Positions 27,164 to 36,903 of a stretch of DNA of 64,000 nucleotides are shown one piece after another (position 1 is the stretch's first letter; each line of letters begins with the position of its first letter). The notes beneath the pieces were generated by a model. The model did not search any database and was not told where the DNA came from. It was given only the letters and a program-made list of their open reading frames with translations. The stretch is from the NCBI GenBank assembly GCA_964405435.1, contig CAYOOD010000022.1, positions 1-64,000 of the forward strand. The letters run 5' to 3'. Source of the stretch: DVEG01 sp964405435. Lineage in GTDB: Bacteria; Cyanobacteriota; Cyanobacteriia; Cyanobacteriales; Oscillatoriaceae. The translations under genes and the position numbers were made by a program.

Positions 27164-28225
27164 AAAATGCTTAAATAGGGTTTGAAAATTTAGAAGAGAT
27201 TGCGCTGCCACCAAGCGGGGCGAGCCGATAAAATTTCATAATTTTTTTTAATGGAGTTTGTGGGTGTTGATAATTTTAGGGAACGAGTCGGAAAGGCGCG
27301 ATCGCTCGACAGCAACAGCGACCGGCAGGTGTCGGGCGCGATCGCCAAGGGACAACGCCCTGACGAGTGGAGGGGCGCGATCGCCCTGCGCCGAGCGACC
27401 GGGGATGGAAGGTGCGAATCGAGGCCACCCTGTCAGTGAACAAAGCCAAAGGGAAAATGGCCACTAACCCGCGCGGAAAAACAACCGCCGATGCGGAAGC
27501 AGCGCCGGGAGATTGAGTTGGAAAGAATTGCACGGCTGACGCTCGTCAATGATAGTTGAGAGCGTGCCAAAATAGCCGCCAGTAAAATGCGGCGAAAGCG
27601 ATGCACGAATTTTCATTAAAAGGCGGGTTGGTGTTTAAACGCGGCACTCGGGATGGTAAAATTTGTTTTCAACTGAGAGTCAGCGAACGCGGCACCAGAA
27701 AAATTGCCAGACATCTTTTGCCCTCCCGTTGCCCTCTAGTCAGGTGGGCGGCGCTTGTCACAAGCGTGAAGGCACTTTCTCCGGGGCTGGCCGTCAGCCA
27801 GAAATTAGCCGCTTGGCTGGCCCTCCTAGAGGAGGTACAAATTACCTTTGTTAAAACTAGCAAAGGTAAGTTTGCATATTTTCAAAGAAAAAAGTGCAGA
27901 ATTAGGCGGCTGTATGAGAAATCAAAAAAGTCACAATATTTGCGTTAATAAACAGGGGGGCAAGTTAATTTTCGGGAAAAGGGCGGATATTCCCGAGGAA
28001 AAGCCAGGGAATTTTCTGAAAAACAGGACAGTAAACTAGCTCGATCGGTCAGGGAAGAACGGTTTTGAGTCGGCGCGACAAAACCCGCGATCGCGCTGTT
28101 TGCCGAGCCTGTTTGTCGCAGGTTTTCTAGAGAAGCGAACCGAGCGATCGCGGGAACTTTTATATCCGATCCAGCTTCAGTAAAAAAATCCAAGAATTTT
28201 CTAAAAGTTATAGGTCAACAAATAA
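27164..28225. other. long region without a convincing gene
   Basis: About 1,060 bases between two REC-GGDEF genes. Overlapping short ORFs at 27251-27467 and 27601-27948 have no recognised similarity and conflicting frames. The GC-rich part (27290-27440) is dense in HIP1 octamers. It may be a decayed gene; nothing can be named. Confidence 0.4.
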
Positions 28226-29878
28226 ATGGTCGAAGAAGGCGGGGTAAAAGGCGTTATTTTAATCGTAGATGACGCGCCTGAAAACTTAGGGATACTTTGC
28301 GATTATTTAACTTTTGCCGGGTTCGAGGTTTTGGCAGTTGAAAATGGGAGAAGCGCGATAGAAATGGCCTTATCTGCCCATCCGGATCTTATCCTTTTAG
28401 ATGTAAAAATGCCCGATATTGACGGCTTTGAAACCTGCCGCCGCATAAAAGCCGCTGGATCGACGAAAGACATTCCGGTCATCTTTATGTCAGCCCTTGC
28501 CGAAGCAACAGATAAGGTAAAAGGGTTTCAAAGTGGGGCAGTAGATTATATTACAAAACCGTTTCAAATCGAAGAGGTAATTGCCAGAGTCAACACTCAC
28601 CTGAACATGCGGAAGCTGCAAAAAACCCTCCAACAACAGAACCAACGCCTGCAACAGGAAATCGGCGATCGCGCCAGGGCAGAAGAGTTGCTGCGACAGC
28701 GAACCGAGCAAGAGCGGCTGATTTGGGCGATGCAAGAACGCATTCGCCAGTCCTTAAACCTAGAGGAAATTCTCAACACGACCGTCGCGCAAGTGCGGCA
28801 ATTCCTGCAAACAGACCGGGTGCTGATTTTTCAGTTTTACCCCGACTGGAGCGGCTTGGTCGTGGTAGAATCCGTCAGCTATGCGCGGCTGTCTGTTTTA
28901 AAAAGCCGCCTCCACGACCCCTGCTTTGAAAAAAGCTATGTCAAGCCCTATCAACAAGGACGCATCCATGCAGTAGAGGATATCCGCACGGCAAGTCTGA
29001 CCCCGTGTTATGTGAATTTCTTGACGCAGTTTCAAGTGCGTTCCAGCTTGGTGGTTCCCATTCTGCTGAACTCTCAGACAGCCGCAATCGGCACGCAGCC
29101 GACAGAGAGAGCGGAATTGAACGCTCAGACTTCAGAAATTGCCCTTCAGATTTCACCGACAATCTCTCAAACCTCCCAGTTGTGGGGATTGCTGATTGCC
29201 CATCACTGTTGCGCTCCCCGTCCGTGGCAGCCCTTGGAAATTGAGTTGCTCAAACAATTGTCCTCTCAGATCGGAATTGCCATCCAACAAGCCCAACTCT
29301 ATCAACAGTTGCAGGCAGCCAACCGAGAACTGCAGCGCTTGGCCACTATAGACGGGTTGACCCAGGTTGCCAATCGCCGGCAATTCGACGAAATCTTCAG
29401 CCGAGAGTGGCGGCGTTTGGCGCGCGAGCGATCGCCCCTGTCATTAATCCTGTGCGATATCGATTTTTTCAAATTTTATAACGACACCTACGGACACCAA
29501 GCCGGAGACTTGTGCCTGCAGCACGTTGCCCGATCCCTCGCGCTGGCTGTACGCCGCAGCGCCGATCTCGTCGCTCGTTATGGAGGAGAAGAATTTGCCG
29601 TGATTTTGCCCAATACCAGCGCCGAAGGAGCGCTTCAAGTGGCCCACGCTATCCTGCTGGCGGTCAGACAACTGAAGATGACGCATCGAAAATCTCCCAT
29701 CAGCCAGTATGTGAGCGTCAGTTTGGGAGTTGCCAGCACCATTCCCAGCAGCACCCTCCCCTGTGCCGCACTGATTGCGACTGCCGATAAAGCTCTGTAT
29801 CGGGCGAAACAGGAGGGGCGCGATCGCTACGCCTTCCAGCCCGAAGATCTCCCGACACAACTTGAAGCCTCTTCCTGA
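28226..29878 (+). CDS. response regulator REC - GAF - GGDEF
   Basis: Predicted 550 aa. REC (about 8-125: ILIVDDAPEN, LILLDVKMPDIDGFE, YITKPFQIEEV), a coiled coil, a cyanobacterial-type GAF domain (about 165-360) and GGDEF with RYGGEEFAVILPNT and I-site RSAD. The GAF has the phytochrome-superfamily signature DPCFEKSY...GRI.AVEDI and LTPCYVNFLTQFQV: Cys261 lies where cyanobacteriochromes attach bilin, but the following His is Tyr262. Chromophore binding is therefore possible but doubtful. It should produce c-di-GMP. The extra insertion at about residues 280-320 is rich in Gln/Thr. Confidence 0.9.
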   Translation: MVEEGGVKGVILIVDDAPENLGILCDYLTFAGFEVLAVENGRSAIEMALSAHPDLILLDVKMPDIDGFETCRRIKAAGSTKDIPVIFMSALAEATDKVKGFQSGAVDYITKPFQIEEVIARVNTHLNMRKLQKTLQQQNQRLQQEIGDRARAEELLRQRTEQERLIWAMQERIRQSLNLEEILNTTVAQVRQFLQTDRVLIFQFYPDWSGLVVVESVSYARLSVLKSRLHDPCFEKSYVKPYQQGRIHAVEDIRTASLTPCYVNFLTQFQVRSSLVVPILLNSQTAAIGTQPTERAELNAQTSEIALQISPTISQTSQLWGLLIAHHCCAPRPWQPLEIELLKQLSSQIGIAIQQAQLYQQLQAANRELQRLATIDGLTQVANRRQFDEIFSREWRRLARERSPLSLILCDIDFFKFYNDTYGHQAGDLCLQHVARSLALAVRRSADLVARYGGEEFAVILPNTSAEGALQVAHAILLAVRQLKMTHRKSPISQYVSVSLGVASTIPSSTLPCAALIATADKALYRAKQEGRDRYAFQPEDLPTQLEASS

Positions 29879-30375
29879 CTCTCCCAACCAGCAGACGCAT
29901 CCCCAAACAGCCAGAAAAAAAAGGCGCTAGCCCCCGTTGTGGCGGCTGGCATGTCGGCCTTTACAATTTTTAAAAGTTAGCAGGTTCGATTTCTCACCAC
30001 ATTGTGGCTGTAGATTCTCACTCTCACCTGCCCTCGATCGCTTCGCAGCGACTCAATAGAAATTTTCCCCGGTTCGCCTATATATAGCGTATTTTTGCCC
30101 GATTTCGCTCTACATATAGAGGCAATAAAAGAAAAGCGTCCTTTAGATAGCCGGCAAAAACTCCTCTGACAATCTGGAGCGCGGGCGTCACAGTTCAGGG
30201 GGCCAAATGGCAGCGAAAGTGAAACACTCTGCTCGTCTCCGCTTGCCCGATCCCTTTTCCCGTTTCTCCCACCCGCGCGCGATCCCCATCTTGCAGGTTT
30301 GAGGAACCAGGCCGCCGCACAGCACGAGAAAGCTGTGTTACCATCTCTTCAAAATCTTCTCGCTTATTTATATCA
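29879..30375. other. intergenic region, no gene seen
   Basis: About 500 bases. GCGCTAGCCCCCGTTGTGGCGGCTGGC near 29924 can fold and may terminate the GGDEF gene. AT-rich segments CTATATATAGC and CTACATATAGAGG occur at 30079-30120. No ORF supported. Confidence 0.4.
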
Positions 30376-30873
30376 ATGGGCAAGGTTCTAGTCCTCAATG
30401 CCTCCTACGAACCGCTGAATATCACCAGTTGGCGACGAGCGGTGGTTTTGTTGCTCAAGGGTAAAGCGGAGCAAGTGGAACACAACGGCAAGTACATGCA
30501 CGCAAATTTTCCGCTGCCAACGGTGATTAGGCTGCGTTACTACGTTCGGGTTCCCTATAAGGAAATACCCCTAACCCGCCGAAATATCCTGCACCGAGAT
30601 GGCCACACCTGTCAATACTGCGGTTATACGGGCGACGAGCTGACTCTCGACCATGTAATCCCGCGATCGCGCGGCGGGGGAGACACCTGGGAAAATATTG
30701 TTACCGCCTGCGTGCGCTGCAATGTCCACAAAGGCAACCGCACCCCCAAAGAAGCCAACATGCCCTTGTACAACCCCCCGCGCCAACCTTACAGCAGCCT
30801 CCACTTTGAGGTGAGCAAGCACCTGAAAAGTGGACTGCACGACGAGTGGCAAAAATACGTCATTGGTAGCTAA
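30376..30873 (+). CDS. HNH endonuclease family protein
   Basis: Predicted 165 aa, a very conserved cyanobacterial family. Zinc ligands Cys79-Cys82 (CQYC) and Cys112-Cys115 (CVRC); catalytic HNH triad Asp92-His93, Asn107 and His118 (LTLDHVIPRSRGG, WENIVTACVRCN, HKGNR). The N-terminal MGKVLVLNASYEPLNITSWR is typical of a subgroup probably not tied to mobile DNA. It probably nicks or cuts DNA, perhaps in repair; this is inference. Followed by a strong terminator. Confidence 0.9.
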   Translation: MGKVLVLNASYEPLNITSWRRAVVLLLKGKAEQVEHNGKYMHANFPLPTVIRLRYYVRVPYKEIPLTRRNILHRDGHTCQYCGYTGDELTLDHVIPRSRGGGDTWENIVTACVRCNVHKGNRTPKEANMPLYNPPRQPYSSLHFEVSKHLKSGLHDEWQKYVIGS

Positions 30874-30875
30874 CG

Positions 30876-30909
30876 AAGCCCCCTGCTGTTGATTCAACGC
30901 TGGGGGCTT
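30876..30909 (+). terminator. rho-independent terminator after HNH gene
   Basis: AAGCCCCC and GGGGGCTT flank a loop that contains a further GTTG/CAAC pair, followed by TTTA. It starts three bases after the TAA of the HNH gene. Confidence 0.85.
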
Positions 30910-31727
30910 TTAGCTGTACAGGTCGGCTGCGCCAGTAGCCTGTCGCCACGCTCGTGTCGGCAGGTGTCCGCGCGCCTGCGGATTTTTAAGTGGAGGAACG
31001 CCTTTTTTCTGTGATGAGATTTTGTAGCAGTTGTTTATGGGGAAAAGCAGGATTTCTGACTGACAAGCATTCGCGCTTTTTTGAGAAATCCCTTCTCAAC
31101 GAGCCGCCAACCCTCATAGGATTTATGCTTCGTGTCCGGGTTTGTTTGCGATATAAGCAGGCGATGACCCCCAGGGCTTCCGCGTGCCGATAAGAGCGAT
31201 CGCGTTTCGCATCTCCTAGAAAATTGCTGCGGGGAGCATCCCCAGCATGCGGGGAATAGCCTTCGCCGCGCGTTTGTCAAGATATCGCAACCAAAAAACT
31301 GAAAATATCCCGATGTCGAGTCAAATCAGGGAACGGCAAGCCAGAGAGCGGCTTTCAGAGGGGCGAGCGATCGCGATTTTCGCTTTTCTCGCGCGTCTTT
31401 CACAGCAGTTCCCCCAGGAAAACCTGCGCGAAGCGCCCGCCAGAATGGGTAAAATAGTCGCAGGAGCGGAATAAAATAGCAAAGCGAGCGCAACAAAGGC
31501 TAGCAGCTAAAGCAGAATCTCCCCGGGCAGAGATGGGGTTTCGCGCCGGAATGACCCGCGCAGTTGTCCCCAGAGAGGTCGTCTCGCACGCGCCGCACCG
31601 TTCAGGGAGCTGCCCGAATCGCAGATAATGCTCTGAACTCTTCAAGGGTAGAGAGTTTGATTTTCTGAAGCGATCGCCGATGGCGATCGGCACGTTCATT
31701 CTGGCTTCGCATACAGTAGCATCTCTT
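30910..31727. other. long intergenic region, no gene recognised
   Basis: About 820 bases. Short ORFs on both strands lack coding character. GGGGAGCATCCCC at 31231-31243 resembles the MITE terminal repeat over 11 bases only. Probably contains the promoter of the DHH gene. Confidence 0.4.
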
Positions 31728-33059
31728 ATGGCATCTAATTCGCTCCCCTCAGTGAATCGGCAGCGATCGAAAACCGAACCGTCCCCAAAAGATGCAGAAT
31801 GGGAGTCTGTATCAGCGGACGGCAACAACATTCAGCCAAACGCGACTGAATCGCGCCCAGAGGCAGGCGATCGCTCCCCTCATCTGGCCATCAGCGGCGA
31901 AACTTTAAAAGTCCTGCCCAGCAGCACCGCCAAATCCCCCGACTTCTCCCCCGAAAAAAAAGTCGCAGCCCTGCGGCACTCCCTAGAGCAACACCGAAAC
32001 GACCGCCAACTGGTCATCCTTCAAGACTTTCCCGATCCCGATGCCCTTTCCTGCGCTTGGGCGTACAAGTTAATTGCCCAGCAGTACAGCATTCACTGCG
32101 ATATCGTCTACGCCGGTGCCCTCAGCCACCAAGAAAACATCGCCCTCGTCAAGCTCACCGGCTTGCCCGTGCAGCGCTGTCCCGTGGAAACCGCCAAAAA
32201 CAAAGACTTATCCGTCTATCAGGGCTGTGCTTTAATTGACAACCAAGGAACCACCAGCGCTCTGCTCCCGGTCATACAGGCAGCACAAATCCCAATTGCC
32301 GCAGTCATCGACCATCACAGTATGCAGGGGAACCTCAATGCCGAGTTTGTCGATATCCGCCCTCACATCCGCGCCACCGCCACCATTCTCACGCAGTACC
32401 TGCAAGCGGGACTGCTCAAGCTCGACAGCAGCCTTGGCGAACACGTCAAGTGCGCCACGGCACTGATGCACGGGCTTCGTTCCGATACCGACGGGCTCAG
32501 GCAAGCTCAAGAAGAGGATTTCTTAGCAGCAGCCTATCTGAGCCGATTTTGCGACACCCAGTTGCTCTCAGCGGTGCTGCAGGCGTCCCGTTCTAAACGG
32601 GTGATGGACGTGATCGAGCGCAGCCTCAGAAACCGCTTCGTTCAGAATAACTTCTCGATCGCCGGCGTCGGCTACCTGCGCTATGACGATCGCGACGCCA
32701 TCCCCCAAGCGGCTGATTTCCTGCTGACAGAAGAAAACGTCCACACCGCTGTCGTCTACGGCATTGTCCACGACGAGGACGAAGATCTGGAAGTGGTCAC
32801 GGGGTCTTTGCGAACCAACAAGCTCACCCTCGATCCCGACGAGTTCATTAAAGAAGCGTTTGGGCAGGATGCCTCCGGGCGCTTTTTTGGCGGCGGGCGA
32901 TCGCAAGCTGGCGGCTTTGAAATTCCCATCGGCTTCCTTTCCGGCGGCAACGAAATTAAGGAATACGCCAAAATCAAGTGGGAAGTCTTCGATGCCCAAA
33001 TCAAGCAAAAGCTCTTAAAATTGGTCAGTCCCAAGGACGACATCATTCACGCCGAATAG
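31728..33059 (+). CDS. DHH/DHHA1 family phosphoesterase
   Basis: Predicted 443 aa. A disordered N-terminus (Ser/Pro-rich, about 1-75) precedes the DHH domain: motif I QDFPDPDALSCAW, motif III AAVIDHHSMQGN with the DHH triplet, and MHGLRSDTDGL. The C-terminal DHHA1 part ends with GRFFGGGRSQAGGFEIPIG, the GGGH-like substrate loop. Relatives include nano-RNases and c-di-AMP/pApA phosphodiesterases; the substrate here is not decided. The ATG at 31728 is preferred, while an ATG at 31680 would add 16 residues. Neither has a good ribosome site. Confidence 0.85.
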   Translation: MASNSLPSVNRQRSKTEPSPKDAEWESVSADGNNIQPNATESRPEAGDRSPHLAISGETLKVLPSSTAKSPDFSPEKKVAALRHSLEQHRNDRQLVILQDFPDPDALSCAWAYKLIAQQYSIHCDIVYAGALSHQENIALVKLTGLPVQRCPVETAKNKDLSVYQGCALIDNQGTTSALLPVIQAAQIPIAAVIDHHSMQGNLNAEFVDIRPHIRATATILTQYLQAGLLKLDSSLGEHVKCATALMHGLRSDTDGLRQAQEEDFLAAAYLSRFCDTQLLSAVLQASRSKRVMDVIERSLRNRFVQNNFSIAGVGYLRYDDRDAIPQAADFLLTEENVHTAVVYGIVHDEDEDLEVVTGSLRTNKLTLDPDEFIKEAFGQDASGRFFGGGRSQAGGFEIPIGFLSGGNEIKEYAKIKWEVFDAQIKQKLLKLVSPKDDIIHAE

Positions 33060-33189
33060 GGGTGACTGGGCTCATGGCATGGGGCTCATGGCATGGGGCA
33101 TCAGAAGTGAATAGCGAGTTCTCAAGAGTGAGATACTAACAAATATTTCAGAGTGAGAGTGAATTGTGTTAAAATAAAACCTCCATACT

Positions 33190-33262
33190 TCAACTCAGCA
33201 CTCAGCACTCATCACTCAGCACTCAGCCGAAGCCGAAGAGCACTCATCACTCATCACTCCAT
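33190..33262. repeat. heptanucleotide tandem repeat (CACTCAG type)
   Basis: Repeated CACTCAG/CACTCAT units with an interspersed GCCGAAGCCGAAGAG insert, ending just before sixA. The same unit and insert appear at 55020-55145, and the reverse-complement unit at 52047-52079. The preceding 33065-33105 holds a GGCTCATGGCATG duplication. Confidence 0.8.
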
Positions 33263-33265
33263 AAC

Positions 33266-33766
33266 ATGTCTGCCAAACTCTATTTAATCCGTCACGGCAT
33301 CGCCGCCGAGCCGCAAGAAGGCGAAAGCGACGAAGGGCGATCGCTCACCGAAGCAGGCGATCGCAAAACCAAGCAAGTCGCCAAGCGCCTGCGAAAGCTC
33401 GACATCCATTTCGACCTGATTCTCACCAGCCCGCTCGTTCGCGCTCGCCAAACCGCCGAAATTCTCCAAACCGTCGGGCTGTCCGCCAAACTAGAAGAAT
33501 CCCGCGATTTAGCACCCGCCGGCAACCTGGAAAATTGGCTGAGCTGGTTGGAGGAATGGCGTCAAACCGGCAGCAGCAGCTTGGCCCTCGTCGGCCACCA
33601 ACCCGACCTGGCCAACTGGGCGGAAATCCTCGTCTGGGGCGAAGCGCGAGAAAGACTCGTCCTCAAAAAAGCCGGCATCATCGGCTTGCAGCTCCCCGAC
33701 GCCGAAACCCCCGTGGGTCGGTGCTTGATGTTCTGGCTGGCCCCTCCTAAGTTCCTGCTCGGATAG
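33266..33766 (+). CDS. sixA: phosphohistidine phosphatase SixA
   Basis: Predicted 166 aa. Histidine-phosphatase signature LYLIRHGIAAE (nucleophile His10), LTSPLVRARQTAEIL, and the second catalytic His in LALVGHQPDL. SixA removes phosphate from histidine phosphotransfer domains. In a genome with many hybrid kinases it would damp signalling such as that feeding the REC-GGDEF proteins here (inference). The ATG follows a heptamer repeat directly. Confidence 0.9.
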   Translation: MSAKLYLIRHGIAAEPQEGESDEGRSLTEAGDRKTKQVAKRLRKLDIHFDLILTSPLVRARQTAEILQTVGLSAKLEESRDLAPAGNLENWLSWLEEWRQTGSSSLALVGHQPDLANWAEILVWGEARERLVLKKAGIIGLQLPDAETPVGRCLMFWLAPPKFLLG

Positions 33767-33874
33767 CATCGCAAGAGAGCAAGGTATTAAATGATTCTTG
33801 TGAAAACCCAATCAGAACCGGGTCGTCTGGTAAGTTAGCTTGAAGATAATTAATTCAACCAAAGGGGGTCGGCC

Positions 33875-35032
33875 ATGACTGTCGCCACCGAAGTCAAGGC
33901 AACTTTTGAATTCAAGCCTGGTTTAGAAGGCGTTCCCGCCACCATGTCCAGCATCAGCTATGTGGACGGGCAAAAAGGCATACTGGAATATCGCGGGATT
34001 CCTATCGAAGAACTGGCACAAAAAAGTACCTTTCTGGAAACTTGCTATCTACTGATATGGGGTGAACTGCCGACCAAAGAAGAACTGGAAGCTTTTGAAC
34101 ACGAAATCCGCTACCACCGCCGCATCAAATATCGCATTCGGGATATGATGAAATGCTTCCCGGAAAGCGGCCACCCGATGGACGCCCTGCAAGCTTGTGC
34201 GGCTGCCTTGGGCTTGTTCTACTCCCGTCGCGCTTTGGACGACCCGGCTTACATTCGCGCTGCCGTGGTGCGACTGTTGGCCAAAATTCCGACAATGGTG
34301 GCGGCTTTTCAGATGATGCGCAAGGGGAACGACCCCATCCAGCCTCGCGACGACTTGGACTACTCCGCCAACTTCCTGTACATGCTCACCGAGCGGGAAC
34401 CCGACCCCCTGGCGGCGCGCGTGTTTGATATCTGCTTGACGCTGCATACCGAACACACGATGAATGCTTCCACCTTCTCGGCGCGGGTGACGGCTTCGAC
34501 CCTCACTGACCCCTATGCAGTCATCGCCTCAGCCGTCGGCACCCTGGCGGGACCGCTGCACGGGGGTGCCAATGAAGAAGTGATGACCATGCTGGAAGAA
34601 ATTGGCACGGTGGAAAATGTCCGCCCCTATGTGGAGCAGTGCGTCCAGGGCAAAAAGAAAATCATGGGCTTTGGCCACCGCGTTTACAAGGTGAAAGACC
34701 CGCGCGCCACTATCTTGCAAAACTTGGCGGAACAGCTTTTCGAGAAGTTCGGGCGGGACGAGTATTATGACATCGCCGTGGAGTTGGAGCAGGTTGTCGC
34801 CGAAAAATTAGGGCATAAGGGAATCTACGCGAATGTAGATTTCTACTCTGGCTTGGTTTACCGGAAGCTGGGGATTCCCGATGATTTGTTCACCCCCATC
34901 TTCGCGATCGCCCGCGTCGGCGGTTGGTTGGCTCACTGGAAGGAGCAACTCGGAGAAAACCGCATCTACCGTCCCACCCAGATTTATACGGGCTATCACC
35001 AAGCTCCCTACGTTCCTATGCAGGAGCGCTAA
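33875..35032 (+). CDS. gltA: citrate synthase
   Basis: Predicted 385 aa, the short dimeric type. Conserved SISYVDGQKGILEYRGIPIE, catalytic His segments TEHTMNASTF and GPLHGGANEEV, then GFGHRVYKVKDPR and the Asp region ANVDFYSGLVY. It condenses oxaloacetate and acetyl-CoA in the cytoplasm. The ATG has AAAGGGGG upstream. It lies upstream of ndhA in the same direction, separated by about 680 bases and a very stable hairpin, so it is probably a separate transcript. Confidence 0.97.
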   Translation: MTVATEVKATFEFKPGLEGVPATMSSISYVDGQKGILEYRGIPIEELAQKSTFLETCYLLIWGELPTKEELEAFEHEIRYHRRIKYRIRDMMKCFPESGHPMDALQACAAALGLFYSRRALDDPAYIRAAVVRLLAKIPTMVAAFQMMRKGNDPIQPRDDLDYSANFLYMLTEREPDPLAARVFDICLTLHTEHTMNASTFSARVTASTLTDPYAVIASAVGTLAGPLHGGANEEVMTMLEEIGTVENVRPYVEQCVQGKKKIMGFGHRVYKVKDPRATILQNLAEQLFEKFGRDEYYDIAVELEQVVAEKLGHKGIYANVDFYSGLVYRKLGIPDDLFTPIFAIARVGGWLAHWKEQLGENRIYRPTQIYTGYHQAPYVPMQER

Positions 35033-35709
35033 ACTGAGCGACAGTCAGTTTGCATAATCTCATTTGAGTTGTCCAGCTTTGTTGGCCGCACGACTGCGAC
35101 AAATCAAGCCAAGCTGCTCTAGAACTCAAGTGCAGAGTTATGCAGCTTAAATGCAGAATAGGGCGCGCTGTGGCGCGCCCTATTCCCTTGCTCTATTCCC
35201 TTTAAAGATATGAAAAGCTCTGATAGTCGCCACTAGAAAAATAACCGCAATAGGCGAAAAAATTTATCAAAAATAGATAATTAAAAATGGCAGCTAGACC
35301 GACCGATACTCAGCGTCACTGGATGATGCGCAAACCGAAAACTTCACCGAGAACGCCGGAGAAGAGATTAAAAACTGGGCGTGGCGAATCTCAACCCTAA
35401 AATAAAAACTGAAAGCCCCTAGACGAGCGAGAAGAACTTTTAGCCCGACGAAGAAAGCCCCACAAAAAAAGTCCCACTAAAAAAAGCGCCCAGAGCGCGC
35501 TTTTACCGATACATAGGACGAGTGAAGTCTCTGCATAGAGATTAGATTATACAGCTTGATTGTTGATTTTTCTATATTTCTAATAAAAATTTACAATACC
35601 CGAACGGGGCCGAATGTCGCCGGCCTGATTCTCTCACGTCCCCATCCGGCGATATACTAACCAGTGAGGCAGTAAAAAATCTTCACAATCTCTCATCGAA
35701 ATGGGAAAC
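35033..35709. other. intergenic region between gltA and ndhA
   Basis: About 680 bases without a gene. It contains a perfect hairpin at 35156-35185, an imperfect repeat of CCCACAAAAAAAGT / CCCACTAAAAAAAG near 35460-35485, and an AT-rich part (35520-35600) that probably holds the ndh promoter. Confidence 0.5.
35156..35185. terminator. perfect 13-bp GC-rich hairpin after gltA
   Basis: GAATAGGGCGCGC and GCGCGCCCTATTC enclose the loop TGTG. It is stable but lacks a U-tract, so it may also be an RNA-stabilising stem. About 125 bases after the gltA stop. Confidence 0.65.
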
Positions 35710-36828
35710 ATGAACCCAGGAATCGACCTGCAAGGAAGTTTTATACAAGCGCTCGCGGATTTGGGCGTACCAGCGGAGCTTGCCAAAGTAATCTGGATGC
35801 CGCTGCCAATGCTGCTGATGCTAGTGGCAGCAACCGTGGGCGTATTGGTAACCGTCTGGCTAGAGCGGAAAATCTCAGCCGCAGCCCAACAGCGGATCGG
35901 CCCAGAATTTGCCGGCCCCCTCGGCGTCCTGCAGCCAGCAGCCGACGGGTTGAAGCTGCTCTTCAAAGAAGATATAGTACCGACAAAATCCGACCCCCTG
36001 CTGTTTACCCTGGGGCCGATGATTGTCACGATCCCAGTGTTTCTGTCCTACCTGTTCGTGCCATTCGGACAGAACCTCATCATCGGCAATATCGGGATGG
36101 CGGTATTCCTGTGGATTTCGCTCTCTAGCGTGCAGCCGATCGGCTTGTTAATGTCTGGCTATGCCTCCAACAACAAATACGCCCTGCTGGGGGGACTGCG
36201 GGCAGCCGCCCAGTCGATCAGCTACGAAATTCCCCTAGCCCTGAGCGTGCTGGCGATCGCCATGATGTCCAACAGCCTCAGCACCATCGACATCGTGCAG
36301 CAGCAGTCAGGCTACGGCATCCTCGGCTGGAATATCTGGCGTCAACCCGTCGGCTTCCTCATCTTCTGGATTGCCGCCCTCGCCGAATGCGAGCGATTGC
36401 CCTTTGACTTGCCCGAAGCAGAAGAAGAACTCGTCGCCGGCTACCAAACCGAATATGCCGGCATGAAGTTTGCCCTGTATTACCTCGCTTCCTATGTGAA
36501 TCTAGTCCTCTCCTCCCTGCTAGTCGCCGTGCTTTACCTGGGAGGGTGGGAGTTTCCGATCCCCGTCGGAGTGCTGGCGAACTGGATCGGCGTCAGCGAG
36601 GCGACGCCTTGGTTGCAAATCATTGCAGCAACCCTGGGCATCACTATGACCCTGCTGAAAGCTTACTTCTTCGTCTTCCTGGCGATCCTGCTGCGCTGGA
36701 CTGTTCCCCGCGTCCGCATTGACCAACTGCTGGATCTGGGCTGGAAGTTCCTGCTGCCAGTCGGGCTCGTCAACCTGCTGCTCACCGCCGCCCTCAAACT
36801 CGCCTTTCCCTTTGCCTTTGGCGGGTAA
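35710..36828 (+). CDS. ndhA: NAD(P)H-quinone oxidoreductase subunit 1 (NdhA)
   Basis: Predicted 372 aa, exactly the family length when the second ATG (NPGIDLQGSF) is used; an ATG three codons earlier is possible. Eight or so membrane segments with conserved VWLERKISAAAQQRIGPEFA, FKEDIVPTKSDP, and the quinone-channel loop AECERLPFDLPEAEEELVAGYQTEY (residues given in parts of the whole). Membrane-arm subunit next to the peripheral arm of thylakoid NDH-1. First gene of ndhA-ndhI-ndhG-ndhE. Confidence 0.97.
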   Translation: MNPGIDLQGSFIQALADLGVPAELAKVIWMPLPMLLMLVAATVGVLVTVWLERKISAAAQQRIGPEFAGPLGVLQPAADGLKLLFKEDIVPTKSDPLLFTLGPMIVTIPVFLSYLFVPFGQNLIIGNIGMAVFLWISLSSVQPIGLLMSGYASNNKYALLGGLRAAAQSISYEIPLALSVLAIAMMSNSLSTIDIVQQQSGYGILGWNIWRQPVGFLIFWIAALAECERLPFDLPEAEEELVAGYQTEYAGMKFALYYLASYVNLVLSSLLVAVLYLGGWEFPIPVGVLANWIGVSEATPWLQIIAATLGITMTLLKAYFFVFLAILLRWTVPRVRIDQLLDLGWKFLLPVGLVNLLLTAALKLAFPFAFGG

Positions 36829-36903
36829 CGGCTGACGGCTCAAAGCCCGATCGCCCCTCCTCCCTCACCCCCTTACCGACTATCTCAGTGAGAGCGAAGA
36901 ATC

